Of a stretch of DNA of 64,000 nucleotides, positions 44,572-53,394 are shown one piece after another. How positions within the stretch are numbered: the first letter of the stretch is position 1; the number at the start of each line of letters is the position of its first letter. Source of the DNA: Leptothoe kymatousa TAU-MAC 1615. GTDB taxonomy: Bacteria > Cyanobacteriota > Cyanobacteriia > Phormidesmidales > Phormidesmidaceae. Location: NCBI RefSeq assembly GCF_018739865.1, contig NZ_JADOER010000003.1, positions 1 through 64,000 of the forward strand, read 5' to 3'. The translations under genes were made by a program, and so were the position numbers. Below the pieces are notes generated by a model. That model was given only the letters and a program-made list of their open reading frames with translations. It did not search any database and was not told the DNA's origin.

Positions 44572-45609
44572 ATGGGTAAAACATTGAAACGGCATCAGAG
44601 TTTAAGCAATAGCTGGAGTTGGATTCGCCATATCAGCACAGTCGGCACCTTCCTATGCATATTGACCGGCTGTGAAAATTTAGCCACCGAGATATCAGAT
44701 CCCAATGCCCATCTCCCACCCTGTGTGGAACAAAACTGTGACTGTGGTGACTTTATTAGCCAAGAGTTAGCCCAGCTTGTCTTAGATGAATTCCAAGGCG
44801 ATCCTTTCAAATTAGATGGCGATGGGAACGGGCAAGCCTGTGAACGACGGCCTGCCACCACCCCAGAACTAGACTGGGAAACCTATTTTTCCAATAGCCC
44901 TCACCTGGTGTTGGGCAATCCCAGCCACGGGGGTCAGGAAAATATCGATAATTACCTGATTGACCGAGAGCAATATGCCCTCGCCTACAGCCAAAGCCAT
45001 GGTGTTTTGCGCTGGGCTAGTTGGGTCCTCAGTCCCCAGTGGGTGGGCCCCGCCGAACGGCAGAATGACTTTCGCCCGGACGGCATTTTGCCAAAAGGAA
45101 CCTATCAAGTCACACCACGAGACTATACGGGCAGTGGTTATGACAGGGGCCACATGGTACCCTCAGCCGATCGAACCGCAAATGAGCAGGATAATTCGGC
45201 AACATTTTTAATGACTAACATTTTTCCTCAAACAGCGGAGAATAATCGAGGACCGTGGCGAGAATTAGAAAATTACAGTCGCGACTTGATGTACCAACAG
45301 GGTAAGACGCTGTATATCATTGCGGGTATCTATGGGGAGCAACGCCCTATTGCCAAGGACAAAGTCATTCCCCCTAGCCGTACCTGGAAAGTGATTGTCG
45401 TTTTTGATGAAGAACCCAGCATCGAAAATGTGACCTATAGCACCCAAATTATCGCCGTGGATATGCCGAATGACACCAACCTGGATGAGCAGTGGCAAAG
45501 CTACCAAACCTCAGTGGACCGGATTGAATTAGCCACGGGCTATAACCTACTGTCCAATATTCCAGAGGCCTTGCAAAACGAGCTGGAAAGTCGGCGCAGT
45601 CAACGGTAG
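44572..45609 (+). CDS. NucA-like DNA/RNA non-specific endonuclease (lipoprotein)
   Basis: A 345-residue ββα-metal nuclease. The N-terminus has a lipoprotein signal with lipobox LTGC (Cys34). An excalibur-like calcium-binding segment follows (CDCGDFISQ...DGDGNGQACE). The nuclease domain carries YDRGHMVPSADRT (catalytic His near 194) and TNIFPQTAENNRGPWRELE (metal Asn). Anabaena NucA is the model: a Mg/Mn-dependent, sugar-non-specific nuclease. The open frame starts at 44491, but the ATG at 44572 gives the lipoprotein signal. It faces a NuiA-like inhibitor gene 25 bp away. Confidence 0.94.
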   Translation: MGKTLKRHQSLSNSWSWIRHISTVGTFLCILTGCENLATEISDPNAHLPPCVEQNCDCGDFISQELAQLVLDEFQGDPFKLDGDGNGQACERRPATTPELDWETYFSNSPHLVLGNPSHGGQENIDNYLIDREQYALAYSQSHGVLRWASWVLSPQWVGPAERQNDFRPDGILPKGTYQVTPRDYTGSGYDRGHMVPSADRTANEQDNSATFLMTNIFPQTAENNRGPWRELENYSRDLMYQQGKTLYIIAGIYGEQRPIAKDKVIPPSRTWKVIVVFDEEPSIENVTYSTQIIAVDMPNDTNLDEQWQSYQTSVDRIELATGYNLLSNIPEALQNELESRRSQR

Positions 45610-45634
45610 ACCAGCATGTATTACAGTACAAACA

Positions 45635-46024
45635 TTAGGTTTCTACTACTGTGGTTTTGACGCCCATTGCTTGACCATCCTCTGTTGTGCCGACAAGATA
45701 GACATCCATTTCCACATCACCTATACGATAGACCTGTAGGTTATCTAACGTGGTTTCTAGCAAGTCGCGTAGGTTGCGATAGCGCCGCACTAGCTCTAAT
45801 TCGCGGGAATCGAACCACGCTCTCTCCACGGTAGACTGACCAAAAAAGTCGTCAAGATTAATAGCTTTAATGGGAGTATTTTCTGGATAGGCACTCAGGA
45901 TTTGAGTGGGGCTATTAGTCGATGGAAAAACAACAACCTCAAAGGGATAATCTGACTCACTTCGCCACAGCAAATTATTGCAAGCTGCTTCCAGCTCTGG
46001 GAAAAGATCTTGACTGGTGGGCAT
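45635..46024 (-). CDS. NuiA-like nuclease inhibitor
   Basis: A 129-residue acidic protein with the NuiA pattern: DLFPELEAACNNLLWRSESDYPFEVVVF, a middle KAINLDDFF segment and VYLVGTTEDGQAMGVKT. In Anabaena, NuiA blocks the nuclease NucA by placing its C-terminal residues in the active site. It lacks a signal peptide, so it acts in the cytosol, guarding against uncrossed or leaked nuclease. The convergent nuclease gene makes a matching pair. ATG at 46024; the frame reaches a TTG at 46078. Confidence 0.9.
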   Translation of the reverse strand: MPTSQDLFPELEAACNNLLWRSESDYPFEVVVFPSTNSPTQILSAYPENTPIKAINLDDFFGQSTVERAWFDSRELELVRRYRNLRDLLETTLDNLQVYRIGDVEMDVYLVGTTEDGQAMGVKTTVVET

Positions 46025-46359
46025 GGAGAATAAAATGACAGGGGCTAGCTTAAGCAGGAATAACCTATCGTGAGACAAATGTATACCTCACCACAGGCTA
46101 ACGACTCACACTTTCAATGTAGAACATGGAAAGTGGCTTCAACGTCCGCAATACGTCACTAGCGTTATAGATTCAGCCATATGACGGGATATAGTCACAC
46201 CCGCACCACCAGTGCAACACACCCTCAGCACTGGTGGTGCGGCACTGGGTGTGGAGTCACTGGGTGTAAGCCAGTAGATTTAGAGAAAAGCACTCTAGGT
46301 TAACAGATAGCAACTCTGCACACAGACGTCGCATACCCAGCCGTCGTAATCATCCAACC
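46025..46359. other. Intergenic region between inhibitor and dienelactone hydrolase genes
   Basis: About 335 bp upstream of the nuiA-like gene, downstream of the dienelactone hydrolase on the same strand. The only strong structure is the hairpin at 46196-46253. No gene was recognised. Confidence 0.5.
46196..46253. repeat. Long GC-rich hairpin
   Basis: A perfect 15-bp inverted repeat (46201-46215 with 46228-46242, 12-nt loop) can be prolonged by CACACCC/GGGTGTG (46196-46202 with 46247-46253) as an alternative or bulged extension. No T-run follows on either strand. It may stabilise the 3' end of the hydrolase mRNA, act as a factor-assisted terminator or be a small repeat element. Confidence 0.6.
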
Positions 46360-47244
46360 TTAGCTAGGGTCTTGCAAATATTCGTTGAGGAACGCCATCG
46401 TTCTTTCCCAGGCAAGCTCTGCGGCTTCGGCATTGTAGCGAGTACCCGAGGGATTGGCAAACGCATGGTTGGCACCCTCATACATATAGATTTGGGCGTC
46501 TTTATCGAGATCGTTTAAGACGGACTCAAATACTTGAACAGTCTCCGGGGATGGATTGGTATCGAGGGAACCAAAATGGCCTTGAATTGGCATTTGCAAC
46601 GGTTCTAACGTAGCTGCATCGGTGGAGACTTGGCCACCGTAATAAATCACCGCAGCATCCAGCTCCGTCGGCAGGGCGAGGGCCGTATTTAAAGACCAGG
46701 AACCGCCAAAACACCACCCAATGCTGCCAACGGTTGGCGTTTGCTGATCATTAACTAGATAATTGTAGGCAGCGACAACGTTTTGAGTGAGGCGGTCAGA
46801 ATTTTGAATCGCAGCTTGGACTAGGGTTTTGGCATCAGCGGGGTTGTCGGCAACGGCGCCATCGTAAAGGTCGACAGCCAAGGCCGTATAGCCTTCTGCC
46901 GCTAGGCGACGGGTCATGGTGCGAATATTGTCGTTGAGGCCCCACCATTCTTGGATAACAATGAGTCCAGGCAGCGGTGCAGATGCGTCGGCGGGTTTGG
47001 CCAAATAGCCCGTAAAGGGAACATCGCCCAAGGTGCCATAGGTCACATCTTCAGTGGTCACCGTATCGGGATCAACGTCCTTGGCTATGGGTGACGCCAC
47101 TGGCACATCATCCTTATGGAGTTCTGCCATGGCAGCAGACGGGCTGGCTGCTGCTGGGGTTTGACTGGAGGTCGATGGATTAATGAGGGTACAGCCAATG
47201 GCTAGTAAGGCTGTAGTCAAAGCGAGCCCCAGCAGTTTACGCAT
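46360..47244 (-). CDS. Dienelactone hydrolase family lipoprotein
   Basis: A 294-residue α/β hydrolase. The N-terminus ends in a lipobox LLAIGC, so it is probably a periplasmic lipoprotein. The triad appears as Cys in SIGWCFGGSWSL, Asp in FGSLDTNPS and His in GANHAFANPSG. The family hydrolyses dienelactone and related esters; in cyanobacteria the substrate is unknown. The linker is Ala/Ser/Pro-rich. It follows moxR by 77 bp on the same strand and may share its transcript. Confidence 0.92.
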   Translation of the reverse strand: MRKLLGLALTTALLAIGCTLINPSTSSQTPAAASPSAAMAELHKDDVPVASPIAKDVDPDTVTTEDVTYGTLGDVPFTGYLAKPADASAPLPGLIVIQEWWGLNDNIRTMTRRLAAEGYTALAVDLYDGAVADNPADAKTLVQAAIQNSDRLTQNVVAAYNYLVNDQQTPTVGSIGWCFGGSWSLNTALALPTELDAAVIYYGGQVSTDAATLEPLQMPIQGHFGSLDTNPSPETVQVFESVLNDLDKDAQIYMYEGANHAFANPSGTRYNAEAAELAWERTMAFLNEYLQDPS

Positions 47245-47320
47245 CTTTAGGAAAGAAAGTGTGTAACAGCAACTTAAGGATAGTCGATTTTTTGGGAAGT
47301 GGGATCTGTGCAGTAGGGCT

Positions 47321-48229
47321 CTAAAGCACCGCCACCGTATCTAACAACTGGGCAATAATTGGCGCACTTTTATGCCCTCCGCTGGCAATCACGCGGTGGG
47401 CTAACACTGATGAGGCCAAGAATTTTACGTCATCAGGCAGCACATAATCGCGACCTTCTAGAAACGCTAACGCCTGGACGGCTCGATACAGGGCAACGGT
47501 GCCCCGCGGACTCACACCAAGGGCAACATCGTCATGCTCTCGGGTAGATCGCACCAAACTGATCATGTACTGCTGCACAGCGGTATCTACATTGACCTGC
47601 CGACATTGTTGCTGCAAACTATGCATTTCTTCCAGGGTTATGCAGGACTGCAAGTCAGCAGGTTTTACCCCTTGGGAGAGGTTTTGCAGCATTTTCAGTT
47701 CCTCATCAGCCGAGGGATAGCCCAAGCTGAGGGACAAGGCAAAACGATCCATTTGGGCTTCGGGGAGTGGAAAGGTGCCTTGATACTCCACCGGGTTTTG
47801 AGTAGCGATGACGAAAAATGGGTCGGGCACCGGTCGGGAAACTCCGTCGAGGGTGACCTGATGCTCTTCCATCACCTCTAACAGGGCGGACTGGGTGCGG
47901 GGGGTGGCGCGGTTAATTTCGTCGGTGAGGAGGATATTGGCAAAAACCGGCCCTGGCATGAACTGGAAAGCCCCACTACTGGGATTCCAAATATTAGTAC
48001 CGGTGACATCGCTAGGCAGCAAGTCGGGCGTACATTGCACCCGCTGAAATTTGCCGTCAATACAACGGGCCAGGGACTTAGCTAATAAGGTTTTACCGAC
48101 ACCTGGGACATCTTCCAGTAGCACATGGCCACCGGACAGTAGGGCAACTAGCACTAGGCGAATAGGCTCTTCCTTACCAACAATGGTTTTATTCAGGTTT
48201 TGAACAATTTGATCGATGCGATCGCGCAT
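47321..48229 (-). CDS. MoxR-family AAA+ ATPase
   Basis: A 302-residue AAA+ ATPase of the MoxR/YeaC group. Walker A is EDVPGVGKTLLAK, Walker B LLTDEINRA, followed by sensor 1 VIATQNPVEYQGTFPLPEAQMDRF. The C-terminal lid is present. MoxR proteins act as chaperones, usually beside DUF58 and von Willebrand A genes, which are absent here. The target complex is therefore unknown. Start and length fit the family. Confidence 0.95.
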   Translation of the reverse strand: MRDRIDQIVQNLNKTIVGKEEPIRLVLVALLSGGHVLLEDVPGVGKTLLAKSLARCIDGKFQRVQCTPDLLPSDVTGTNIWNPSSGAFQFMPGPVFANILLTDEINRATPRTQSALLEVMEEHQVTLDGVSRPVPDPFFVIATQNPVEYQGTFPLPEAQMDRFALSLSLGYPSADEELKMLQNLSQGVKPADLQSCITLEEMHSLQQQCRQVNVDTAVQQYMISLVRSTREHDDVALGVSPRGTVALYRAVQALAFLEGRDYVLPDDVKFLASSVLAHRVIASGGHKSAPIIAQLLDTVAVL

Positions 48230-48515
48230 AGCTGCCCTTGGGTGAACTGACTACAGCTTACCCACAGCATTCAAGATTGTGGAACGATCGGCCCACAGGC
48301 CAATATTCAACGTTTTTTACGAACATTCCCCCATTAACTCTACGGAAGACATTGCGTAGCTCTGTATCTAGAATAAAAATGTACTGGCGTTGCTGCAGCA
48401 CCGTATGACGTTATTTCACAGATGCCGCTCCAAAGCACTCTACATAGATCATTTCATGTTCCTAATCAGGACCGGGAATGTCCTAGGTCGAAGTCCGGCA
48501 TAAGAACGTAAAACC

Positions 48516-49088
48516 ATGACCATTGAATTTCAGTTTCACCCAGAAAAAGCCGTTCAGGCCGCTGCTTTTTTACTAAAGCAACATGGTGAACCAATGAAAT
48601 ATCTCGGGTTATTGAAGATGCTATACATTGCGGATCGCGTTGCTTTAGCCCAGATGGAGCAACCGATTACAGGGGACAACTACGTTTCCATGGACTATGG
48701 CCCCGTCCTCAGTGGGGTATATGACTTGGTCAAAGGTCTGCCGGTAGAAGATGCCCTACCGCTATGGTCGATGTTTATTTCCCCACGGCAAGACAACTTT
48801 ATTTCTCTTTTAGGCGATCCAGGAGATGGAGATCTGTGTGAAGAGGAAGAAGAGATTTTACACCAGGTATATGACACCTTTGGGCAATTGGACCCCTTTG
48901 AAGTCGCCGAGTGGACCCATGATTTACCGGAATGGCAAGACCCAGAAGGATCGGCCATTCCCATTGTAGTAGAAGAGATTTTGAAAAATCTGGGCAAAAG
49001 CGATGCGGAAATTATTCGCATTCAAGAAGATGCCATGCGTGAGGCTTACCTAAATGAAGTGCTAAACACCGAGGTGGTGGATGGCTAG
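48516..49088 (+). CDS. Panacea-domain protein (SocA/DUF4065-like), putative antitoxin
   Basis: A 190-residue protein with the Panacea pattern: EKAVQAAAFLLKQHGEPMKYLGLLKMLYIADRVALAQM followed by MDYGPVLSGVYDLV. The middle part is acidic. Panacea domains act as versatile antitoxins (PanAT systems) that neutralise diverse partner toxins directly; SocA, a proteolytic adaptor, is related. The downstream gene overlaps by 8 bp (ATGGCTAG), the arrangement of a toxin-antitoxin operon. Which partner is toxic has not been shown here. Confidence 0.88.
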   Translation: MTIEFQFHPEKAVQAAAFLLKQHGEPMKYLGLLKMLYIADRVALAQMEQPITGDNYVSMDYGPVLSGVYDLVKGLPVEDALPLWSMFISPRQDNFISLLGDPGDGDLCEEEEEILHQVYDTFGQLDPFEVAEWTHDLPEWQDPEGSAIPIVVEEILKNLGKSDAEIIRIQEDAMREAYLNEVLNTEVVDG

Positions 49089-49470
49089 TGTTTCCATTCG
49101 GCTCGGCGACGCATTTTTGATTAAGACTCCGCCGAAGGGCAAGCATTTATATGTTGCCATAGCAAAAACATCTAAAACCCGCTATCTCTTTGTCAGTATC
49201 AACAGCCGTCAACCCAAATCAGAAACCGTCTGCATTCTAGAACCGGGGCCCGACGTGCCGAATTTTATTGTCCATGAATCGGTGATCAATTACCGATTTG
49301 CCCGCGAGTTAAATGCCAAAGACCTGGTAAAACTAATGCCGACCGGCAATCGTAGTGCCAAAGGCCAGTGTTCACAAACGGTGCTGACGCGCATTCAAAC
49401 AGGGGGGCTCGCCTCGAAGCGCCTCAAAAATCGCTACAAACATGCCCTCAAAGATTTTATGAACCTGTAA
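49081..49470 (+). CDS. Putative toxin of a Panacea toxin-antitoxin pair
   Basis: A 129-residue basic protein with no firm family match. The N-terminal half, GDAFLIKTPPKGKHLYVAIA and RYLFVSINSR, has β-strand patterning and a Pro-rich loop that recall the SH3-like barrel of MazF/PemK ribonucleases; VHESVINYRFAREL follows. The C-terminus is Lys/Arg-rich (SKRLKNRYKHALKDFM), suiting nucleic-acid binding. Its ATG overlaps the stop of the Panacea gene, so the two are translationally coupled. A toxin role is inferred from that pairing, not from a recognised catalytic motif. Confidence 0.7.
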   Translation: MASVSIRLGDAFLIKTPPKGKHLYVAIAKTSKTRYLFVSINSRQPKSETVCILEPGPDVPNFIVHESVINYRFARELNAKDLVKLMPTGNRSAKGQCSQTVLTRIQTGGLASKRLKNRYKHALKDFMNL

Positions 49471-49514
49471 AGCAACCGCTGACCAGTTAGCTCCATAGGG
49501 CTCGCACCGCACCG

Positions 49515-50324
49515 TCATCGAATCACATCTACCAGGGGGCGAAACTGGCTATCTAATTCAGCCCGAGCACTGACTAACGTGGGAAAGGGACGACTGCCAT
49601 AGTTCTCTCCCACGGTGAGGGGAAAAATGGCGGCCTCTTCCAAGGGGGTCCAAACGGCACCAGCCGCTTGGGTGATGGCCCAAACCGCTGCAATATCCCA
49701 AATTTTCGGCGTGGCTTCAACGGCCCCCAAACTAATGCCCGCAGCGACGGTGAGCAGGTTGTAAGTCGCCACCCCTAGCATGCGGATTTTGCAGGGAAAT
49801 GGCTTGTGTAACACCTTGGTGCTGCGGGCACAGAGACTAAAAAACTGACTCCCCGCAGCGGCATCGGTGGAGGTATGGATAGGTTCACCATCCAGAAAGG
49901 CACCCCGAGGTCCCTCTAGGCCAGAGTGGCCCATAAAAAAGCCGTGGAACCGTTGATCTAGGGTGGGAATGTACACATGGCCAAAGACGGGGGTGCCTTT
50001 GTACAACAGCCCTAGGGAAATTCCCCACAGGGGAACGCCCCGGGTAAAGTTGGTGGTGCCATCAATGGGGTCAATAATCCAACAAAAGTCCTGGGTAGGG
50101 AACACATGGGTGCCCTCTTCACTCAGGACGCCATGGCTGGGCAATGCCTGTTGCAAATGGTTTCGCAGTTCACCGTCAGCCCATTTATCAGACTGGGTCA
50201 CCAGGCTACCATCGGCTTTTTCCTCTGCGGTGGCATTGCCAAAGTCTTTGAGCAGCTGAGCTCCGACCATGTTAGTGGCAGATTCAGCCACATTTAGAAT
50301 ATGGTGCCAGTCGGGTTGGTTCAT
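49515..50324 (-). CDS. Inositol monophosphatase family protein
   Basis: A 269-residue metal-dependent phosphatase. Motifs are SEEGTHV (metal Glu), DPIDGTTNFTRGVPLWGISLG (metal Asp pair) and IWDIAAVWAITQAAGA (C-terminal metal Asp). Members act on inositol phosphates, 3'-phosphoadenylate or histidinol phosphate; HisN-type activity in histidine synthesis is possible. It is convergent with the putative toxin gene. The sequence shows no transmembrane segment. Confidence 0.93.
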   Translation of the reverse strand: MNQPDWHHILNVAESATNMVGAQLLKDFGNATAEEKADGSLVTQSDKWADGELRNHLQQALPSHGVLSEEGTHVFPTQDFCWIIDPIDGTTNFTRGVPLWGISLGLLYKGTPVFGHVYIPTLDQRFHGFFMGHSGLEGPRGAFLDGEPIHTSTDAAAGSQFFSLCARSTKVLHKPFPCKIRMLGVATYNLLTVAAGISLGAVEATPKIWDIAAVWAITQAAGAVWTPLEEAAIFPLTVGENYGSRPFPTLVSARAELDSQFRPLVDVIR

Positions 50325-50375
50325 GGGAGATCTGGAGAAGGGCTAATGGTGACAGACAAAAGGGGACCTGGAAAC

Positions 50376-51830
50376 TTAGTCCATGTCGCTTTCTAAGGCG
50401 GTTGCGATCGCACTTTGGGCTGTGGTCTGAAACTCGCGAATATTCACCCGGCTAACAATGGCCACCGCAATCAACATGCCCACCGCCTGGGTGCCAAACA
50501 CTAAACCATAGGCGGGCAATAGCTGGGAGTCGGGCACCGGACCACCGGCAATATTTTCCACCATGCCTTTCCCCAAGGACAATAAACTCCCGCCGAGGAC
50601 GGTGGCAGTGCCCCGGGCAATGGCCTGGGCCAAGCCCCAAGCCCCAATAAAGGTACCCGCCACCTCCGCCACCGTGAGATCCAACATCAACAGAATGGAC
50701 CCCGTAGTCAGCACACCCGAGGCCAAGCCAAACAAACCCACCCCGAGCATCAGCTGCTGGGGATTACCCGTGGTGCCAAACACAATCAATAGAATGAGGC
50801 AAAAGGACGCCCACAAACACCCAAATTTAATGGTGCGTTTTTTCCCGAGCCTTGGGGCTAACCAAAAGCCAGTGGCCACAATGCCAATCAGAGTGCCCAT
50901 GCCAAAATAGGCATTGAGTTTGGTCGTTTCGGCAATAGCCATACCAAAGATCTGACCGCCGTAAGGCTCTAGAACGGCATCCTGCATAAACAGACTGAGG
51001 CTTAAGACCAACAAAAATACAAAAAACAAACCGGTCTGTCGACTAGCCGTCAATACCTTAATCGCAGTGCCAAAGGTAATTTGGTCGTCCCGCTCGCGGG
51101 TGCGTTCTTGCAACCGAGAATATTTTTTTTCAATGCCAAAGGTGCTCAAAATAGCGATACCACACACAATGGCTGGGGCAATGATAAATAATCGATTTAT
51201 GGAACTACGCAACTCATCTAAGCTGGGCGTGTCCCCCAAAGATTTGAGCACAATGGTGGTGATGATCACCCCAGTAACGATCCCCACCATCAACATCCCC
51301 CAGCCAATGCCCACTAGCTTAGACTGGGTTTCTTCATCGGAAACATCCACCAGCAGAGCCGTAAAGGGTGTAGAGGTGGATGCCAGGGCGAGGCCATAAA
51401 GGGCAAAGATAAAGGCCAATAGGCCCACCCAGGGATAAACGGCACTGCTCCAACCGCTTTCTAAACGGCTGCCAATTTGCCAGACCACTTGTACAGCGGT
51501 GAATGCCAACACCGCCATGGAAACGATACCTAACCAGATGTAACCGCTGCGATGGTAGCCAAACAATGGCTTGGCGTCAGACATCTGACCAATCCAAACC
51601 CGGGCGGGGGCCATGAATTGATGCACTGCGATCGCACCTGCCGCCACCAGGGCCGGCACCCGTAACTCATCAATCATGACGCGATTCAAAACGCCCAACG
51701 TGAGCAGGGACATAATGCCCAAGCCCATATTGAAAACGCCTAAGCGCAACATAGTAAATAGGCCAATTTTTGGCATAGCAGAGGCGGAAGCCGCACTTGA
51801 ATAGCTATTGGTCAGGTCTGGACTGCTCAT
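50376..51830 (-). CDS. BCD/PucC-family MFS transporter
   Basis: A 484-residue permease with about 12 hydrophobic segments, of the PucC/LhaA (bacteriochlorophyll delivery) branch of the major facilitator superfamily. N-terminal LRLGVFNMGLGIMSLLTLGVLNRVMIDEL and the AVHQFMAPARVWIGQMSDAKPL loop are typical. In purple bacteria such proteins assist light-harvesting complex assembly; cyanobacterial members are thought to handle chlorophyll or its proteins, but this is unproven. It starts after the hspA terminator and is followed 51 bp later by the phosphatase gene. Confidence 0.92.
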   Translation of the reverse strand: MSSPDLTNSYSSAASASAMPKIGLFTMLRLGVFNMGLGIMSLLTLGVLNRVMIDELRVPALVAAGAIAVHQFMAPARVWIGQMSDAKPLFGYHRSGYIWLGIVSMAVLAFTAVQVVWQIGSRLESGWSSAVYPWVGLLAFIFALYGLALASTSTPFTALLVDVSDEETQSKLVGIGWGMLMVGIVTGVIITTIVLKSLGDTPSLDELRSSINRLFIIAPAIVCGIAILSTFGIEKKYSRLQERTRERDDQITFGTAIKVLTASRQTGLFFVFLLVLSLSLFMQDAVLEPYGGQIFGMAIAETTKLNAYFGMGTLIGIVATGFWLAPRLGKKRTIKFGCLWASFCLILLIVFGTTGNPQQLMLGVGLFGLASGVLTTGSILLMLDLTVAEVAGTFIGAWGLAQAIARGTATVLGGSLLSLGKGMVENIAGGPVPDSQLLPAYGLVFGTQAVGMLIAVAIVSRVNIREFQTTAQSAIATALESDMD

Positions 51831-51999
51831 CGCGGTCGGTTAATAAAAAATTACTAGTACGCAATCTCCAGCTTAAACGCCAATAGCCTCAAGGAACAGC
51901 CCTAAACCGCCCCCCAAACCGCCCGGAGACCTCCCCATGGCCAGGCGGGTTCCAAGGAAATCCAACATGGCCGTTGCGGATTTTCAGAAGGTCAGCAAC

Positions 52000-52029
52000 A
52001 AAAAAAGGCGGCAGGATAAACCTACCGCC
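52000..52029 (-). terminator. Intrinsic terminator downstream of hspA
   Basis: On the minus strand, GGCGG/CCGCC with an inner AGG/CCT pair (52029-52007) forms a hairpin with a 5-nt loop, followed by seven T (52006-52000). It ends the hspA transcript before the BCD transporter. Confidence 0.75.
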
Positions 52030-52076
52030 AAAAGCCAAACTAGGAGAATTTGAAGGAGAGTCACAGGGAACTAGCT

Positions 52077-52108
52077 AAGGCCATCAGGTATTCCCAGCTG
52101 ATGGCCTT
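52077..52108 (-). terminator. Second hairpin just after the hspA stop
   Basis: A perfect 11-bp stem (52077-52087 with 52098-52108) with a 10-nt loop lies 18 bp past the hspA stop. It lacks a T-run and probably protects the hspA mRNA 3' end ahead of the terminator at 52000-52029. Confidence 0.55.
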
Positions 52109-52125
52109 GGCCAGACAACCAGCCG

Positions 52126-52566
52126 TTAGCCAGCGTCAGTATTCGCCACATTCACTTTGACAACCTGATTACGCACTTCAGCCGCCTTAGGCACATGCAC
52201 CATCAGAATGCCATTGTTGTAATCGGCTTTCACCTGCTCGTGATCAATCACAACAGGTAGATGCACCACCCGTCGGAAGCTGCCATAGCGGCGCTCACGC
52301 CGTAGCACAGTGTGGCTCTCATCCACATCAGCAGCGGCCCGCTCACCGGAGATAGTAATACTCTTGCGGCTCGCTTCAATGTTGATATCATCTGCGCTCA
52401 TCCCCGGGAGAACGACCTCGAGCACATAGTCATCACCGGCATCGACGAGATCCACGGTGGGAATCCAATCTGTTGTTGCGGCAGGGGTGAAATCTTCAAA
52501 AATACTATCTAGCTGCTGTCGAATGGTTTCGATTTCTTGAAGGGGCTGCCAATAACGTACGATCAT
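52126..52566 (-). CDS. hspA: Small heat-shock protein (Hsp20/α-crystallin)
   Basis: A 146-residue Hsp20. The α-crystallin domain has VDLVDAGDDYVLEVVLPGMSADDINIEAS and the C-terminal strand NGILMVHVPKA; the conserved I-x-I/V anchor is weak (VVKVNV). Hsp20 chaperones hold unfolding proteins, and cyanobacterial HspA stabilises thylakoid membranes and phycobilisomes. GAGGA lies seven bases before the ATG. CAACACAAT occurs both just before the start codon and about 25 bp upstream, which might matter for a heat-sensitive leader, but no RNA thermometer was convincingly found. Confidence 0.93.
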   Translation of the reverse strand: MIVRYWQPLQEIETIRQQLDSIFEDFTPAATTDWIPTVDLVDAGDDYVLEVVLPGMSADDINIEASRKSITISGERAAADVDESHTVLRRERRYGSFRRVVHLPVVIDHEQVKADYNNGILMVHVPKAAEVRNQVVKVNVANTDAG

Positions 52567-52839
52567 TGTGTTGTTCCTCAGTTCGCGATTGTGTTGAATC
52601 CAGCAAATAAGAGAGTGTTGAGTATCTGTTGAATCTCTTTGTTTGCCTTACAATCACTATGATGTCGCAGAACATACAACCCACCCAGGGGAGAGAACCC
52701 AACACGTTTTTAGTACTTGCCGAAAGTGTTCTCGCCTAAGGGTTACCCCATGGAGAGAGAACCCCCACAATTGGATCGGTTGACCGTATGTTTTCCCTAC
52801 TTTAGCCACATATGCGACACATAATTTTTGCAGCGCCCC

Positions 52840-53133
52840 TTATTGCGGACGCACATTTTTGCGGATGGTAAATGAAATGGAGTCGCCATTCGCAGGTGGT
52901 GCCGCCGGTGCTTCCATGGCATCTACGGCAGCCCCAGGCACGGCACTATTCGATTCAGCCGCCCCATCATCCTTGGCCACAGAACCATCCGACTGACTTG
53001 CGATCGCTAACCCCAGCCCTGAAACAATGGTCAACGGCAGCCCAAATTCACTCAAAAGATGCAGACCCGTCAACCAATTAAATAGCTGCAATCCTATATA
53101 TGTATAGACAATGCCTGCCGCCCACAGCCGCAT
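52840..53133 (-). CDS. Small membrane protein, unknown
   Basis: A 97-residue protein with two likely hydrophobic segments near the N-terminus (residues 5-22 and 30-46), then an acidic Ala/Pro-rich tail ending in SISFTIRKNVRPQ. No family was recognised. The sequence runs from an ATG without competing long frames, and a plus-strand frame of 69 codons is less plausible. The gene lies between map and hspA with no obvious partner. Confidence 0.55.
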   Translation of the reverse strand: MRLWAAGIVYTYIGLQLFNWLTGLHLLSEFGLPLTIVSGLGLAIASQSDGSVAKDDGAAESNSAVPGAAVDAMEAPAAPPANGDSISFTIRKNVRPQ

Positions 53134-53394
53134 GATGGTTCACCCAAATCATTTTGCCCCGTTGTATCACACCCACTGACCATTCCAGGGGAAATGTATG
53201 GTTTCCCTAACACCACACCCCTCGACCAAACCCACAACAGTCAAGACGTTGGTCCCCCAGGCCATCCAGGCCAAAAACTATTACACCAATTTTCGATTAT
53301 CTGACGGCTAGAGGATAGCAATAGCGCTAGAGTGGGAGTGAGCGTTAACGCTCATTGGATTACATTCATTCAGTAGGAAATCAATAAAAGTATC

